Below the pieces are notes generated by a model that did not search any database, had not been told where the DNA came from, and saw only the letters and a list, made by a program, of their open reading frames with translations. Shown in pieces: positions 17,888-20,000 of a DNA stretch of 20,000 bases (its first letter is position 1; every line of letters begins with the position of its first letter). Source of the DNA: Tubiluchus corallicola (taxonomy: Eukaryota > Priapulida > Priapulimorpha > Priapulimorphida > Tubiluchidae); NCBI GenBank assembly GCA_030141605.1, contig JAQGDQ010000728.1, positions 7,501-27,500 on the forward strand, given 5' to 3'. Made by a program: the position numbers and the translations under genes.

Positions 17888-18316
17888 TTACTGATTATTC
17901 GTTCTACTTGACTGCCTCTGATACCGTCTTTGTGGAGGTCTGTATTGCCGTCGTCTGAATCTGTTTCTAAAATTCACGTGTTGGTTGTTGTTGTTCTGAT
18001 GACGCTGTCGTTGATTTTGTTGATGATCTTGTTGCTGCTGATATAGAGTTTGCTGGTAGTGGCGTTGTTGTTGTTGTTGTTGTATGTTAGAAATTCTGTT
18101 TAGTTGCGTTTGCATGTGTGTCATAAATAGAATTATTTGTTGCTGATATTGATGTTCATGTTGTTGTTCTTGTTGTGCCTGTTCTTCTTGCTGCTGTAGT
18201 TCTCCATGCTGTACAGGTTGCTCTTGTTGTGCCTGTTGTTCGTTTTCTCGTCTGCATTCGTCGTCCGGTCTGTGTCTTGGCTGGTTTATCTCCAAGCCTT
18301 CGAGTCTCTGTAACAT
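17888..18316 (-). CDS. Gln-rich protein exon, minus strand
   Basis: From the ATG at 18316 the frame gives 142 residues: a short charged start (MLQRLEGLEINQ), an acidic Gln/Glu stretch, a Gln/His-rich middle with a hydrophobic island (IILFMTHMQTQL), and an Arg/Asn/Gln-rich end (FRNRFRRRQYRPPQRRYQ). CAA and CAG are mixed and interspersed with other residues, so it is not plain slippage. The terminal TAA lies within CA/GTAAGTG, a canonical donor, so the protein probably continues in another exon. TTACAG at 18308-18313 could act as an acceptor instead of the ATG start. No family recognised. Confidence 0.5.
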   Translation of the reverse strand: MLQRLEGLEINQPRHRPDDECRRENEQQAQQEQPVQHGELQQQEEQAQQEQQHEHQYQQQIILFMTHMQTQLNRISNIQQQQQQRHYQQTLYQQQQDHQQNQRQRHQNNNNQHVNFRNRFRRRQYRPPQRRYQRQSSRTNNQ

Positions 18317-18432
18317 ACTCGTATTTTTGTGGAAAAAACAAAGATTTTGCAAACAACATCAAAAATTATTTTTTATTTCATTTAGATTCATTTTAAACCC
18401 AACATGTTATTCATAAAACTTTAGACTTAAAA

Positions 18433-18537
18433 TCAGCACTTTAGATATTTCCCTTTGATAACAAAAGCTAATTCGTAGTCAACGCTTTTCTTCATTTTGC
18501 CTCCGTTTGCTACCATTGGAAACACACCGAAGAAAAT
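18433..18537 (-). CDS. Candidate second exon of a small secreted protein, minus strand
   Basis: The acceptor TAACTTTAG is followed by IFFGVFPMVANGG and then KMKKSVDYELAFVIKGKYLKC, ending in TGA at 18433-18435. Joined to the five-codon exon at 18812-18826 it completes a hydrophobic N-terminal leader, in phase 0. If the TGA is real, the product has only 39 residues. If an internal weak donor (TTT/GTTATC) is used, it could continue in phase 0 into one of the downstream exons. Confidence 0.35.
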   Translation of the reverse strand: MFFGVFPMVANGGKMKKSVDYELAFVIKGKYLKC

Positions 18538-18811
18538 CTAAAGTTATTATAAAAATATTTATAAATGTTTATAAAAGTTTCAAGAAAATAATTTAAGAGC
18601 TACAAAATTAATATACTAATAATATTTTATCTATATATTTATTAGCAAAATACTTGGAAAAACATCACAGCCAGCTCATTGGTAAATCAGTATAAAATTT
18701 ACAATTGCAACAAAATTTACTTGCAAAAAAATAAAAACTTGTGTGAACAAAACTAAACGCTCACATGGAGCCTAATGGAGAAACCTTGAAAAAAATACAA
18801 TGATTACTTAC

Positions 18812-18826
18812 GATGAAAGGAAGCAT
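18812..18826 (-). CDS. Candidate start exon (MLPFI), minus strand
   Basis: ATG with A at -3, five codons, then a perfect GTAAGT donor. It joins in phase 0 to 18537 so that MLPFI continues into IFFGVFPMV, a plausible signal peptide. A 18-codon upstream frame starts at 18894 and ends before this ATG. The region near 18880-18890 contains TTTCGCGC, an E2F-like site, suggesting a promoter. The model rests on splice sites only. Confidence 0.35.
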
Positions 18827-19062
18827 ATTCGTTAATATTATGCTGAAAAACACTTTACTCTCTTAACGTCTAATTCCAATTTCGCGCCGCGCATTGTTTA
18901 AATAATGGGTTAAATGAAAAGCAGGTTAATAATTATATATAGGTCACTAACAATCAATTCCTTTATATATCAAGAGTACTTTTAATTCATAAAAATTGCT
19001 GGTAGTATAATATTTGTTAATGGCATTAATTAATCAGTGGTGTATATCTTATTTTCGGTGGC
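18827..19062. other. Spacer upstream of the minus-strand gene candidate
   Basis: The GC-rich spot TTTCGCGCCGCGC at 18880-18892 stands out in AT-rich DNA and may mark a promoter for the minus strand. The rest shows nothing. Confidence 0.4.
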
Positions 19063-19095
<33 letters not shown>

Positions 19096-19100
19096 AGAAA

Positions 19101-19148
<48 letters not shown>
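19063..19148. repeat. Compound (AT)n-(GT)n-(GA)n microsatellite
   Basis: AT units to 19088, a few GT units, then mostly GA to about 19148. It directly adjoins the 3' end of LINE copy 2. The GA strand is the same as in the tract next to LINE copy 1. Confidence 0.93.
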
Positions 19149-19152
<4 letters not shown>

Positions 19153-20000
19153 TATTATTATTATAACTCTATTTTATTATATATATTAACATAAATACAT
19201 ACATAATATACATAAATTCCCTCTATTTGCAGGGACCAGTATGAACATTATTATGATAAGTTAGAAAATAAATACAATTATCCCTTTTAATATCACTGGC
19301 GACTACGATAACAGTAAAACGCTATATACAAAAACATATCAACAACTATAAGTAACAAAGCTAGATTTACATTTAAATTTATATTTACCTAATTTTATAA
19401 ATAACTCTTGCTTTTATATTTTCATTGACAGGTAGCAATCTAATTATATAAAATGACAGTAACTGTTCTTGTGCTAACCAAGCTATCGAGCCGTACAAAA
19501 TCGTTGGAAGTACCATGATATTAAAAAGTCTCAAAATTGTCTTCATATGCAAACCTTTGTGCCGGAAACAAAACTGCTTTATCTGCTGCCATGTTTTCCA
19601 CGCCTTTTTCCTGGTATCTAGCACATGAGCGTTAAAATTTAATTGATTGTCCACTGTGACCCCTAGCACTTTGCTTTTTCTTACATAATCAATAGGATTA
19701 TTTCCAAATTTGAGGTTTGGTGGGTCTGGTTCCCAATTCAACATTTTTGAGTTTTTGTACAAAATGGCTTCAGTTTTGTTTTTGGCACAGTTTATGTTCA
19801 TCCGCCACTTCTTACACCAAGTGTACAATTTATCACAACATTTTTGTGCTTTTAAATAACATTCATAGTTTGTATCAGCTGTGACTAGCAAAGAACCATC
19901 ATCTGCATATTTAAATTTTTCACAGCATACTTCATCATCTATTGAATCAAACATGTCAACAACATACAACAAAAACAGTAATGGTGACCAAACGGAACCT
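19149..20000 (-). mobile_element. LINE copy 2, internally deleted, runs off the window
   Basis: Same family as copy 1. The 3' UTR spans 19163 to about 19463. The 3' end is an (ATA/AAT)n tail on the element's strand (19148-19162) that runs directly into the GA microsatellite. Compared with copy 1, 809 bases are missing: the sequence passes from the 3' UTR equivalent of position 274 to the equivalent of 1083. The element continues past the right edge. Confidence 0.9.
19385..20000 (-). pseudogene. LINE ORF2 reverse transcriptase fragment, copy 2
   Basis: The frame is open from the right edge and carries SPLLFLLYVVDM, the catalytic YADD at 19898-19909 and the thumb region down to LPTILYGSIAWLA. 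There it hits the deletion junction at 19464-19465 and reads about 25 foreign codons into the 3' UTR. The C-terminal Cys-His motif is lost. A Trp stands where copy 1 has Leu in the GSVLSP motif. The two copies are similar enough that most codons agree. Confidence 0.85.

Overview
The window is animal nuclear DNA: AT-rich, with spliced genes, non-LTR retrotransposons, tRNA-derived SINE-like units, microsatellites and satellites. The gene content (a PDGF/VEGF growth factor) and the repeats point to an invertebrate metazoan. I cannot name the phylum from sequence alone.

Layout. Positions 1-2531 hold a broken LINE copy on the minus strand, ending in a long GA tract (2527-2908). Positions 3060-4260 are cryptically simple CAA/CAG/ACA sequence around a perfect (CTG)18 run and a CTA run, with one segment duplicated at 451-bp spacing. 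Positions 4491-5645 hold a short array of diverged modules with tRNA-like A and B boxes on the minus strand, probably SINE-derived. Positions 5646-8330 have no gene I can defend.

The centrepiece is a plus-strand gene at about 8331-14630. Its spliced exons encode a secreted PDGF/VEGF-family growth factor: signal peptide, acidic propeptide-like region, VEGF cystine-knot domain with CGGCC and CxC signatures, a VEGF-C/D-like CxCxC tail, and a C-terminal exon with a furin-type RRKR site. One 132-nt exon (10896-11027) has no start codon and lies between stops, so it is easily missed; splice phase and composition support it. The 3' end suggests two alternative C-termini. The usual interchain cysteine of the VEGF signature is replaced by Ser.

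Downstream are a 105-bp satellite (14901-15511) and a 69-bp minisatellite (16581-17175). The minisatellite shows an alternating two-unit higher-order pattern. Next is a tentative minus-strand gene (18826 down to about 17201): a start exon that completes a signal-peptide-like leader, a Gln-rich exon whose stop codon lies inside a GTAAGT donor, and a lysine-rich last exon before an AATAAA. At the right edge a second copy of the same LINE (19149-20000) carries an 809-bp internal deletion and abuts a GA tract, as copy 1 does. The shared (TC)n flanks, read on the element's strand, hint at insertion into TC microsatellites.
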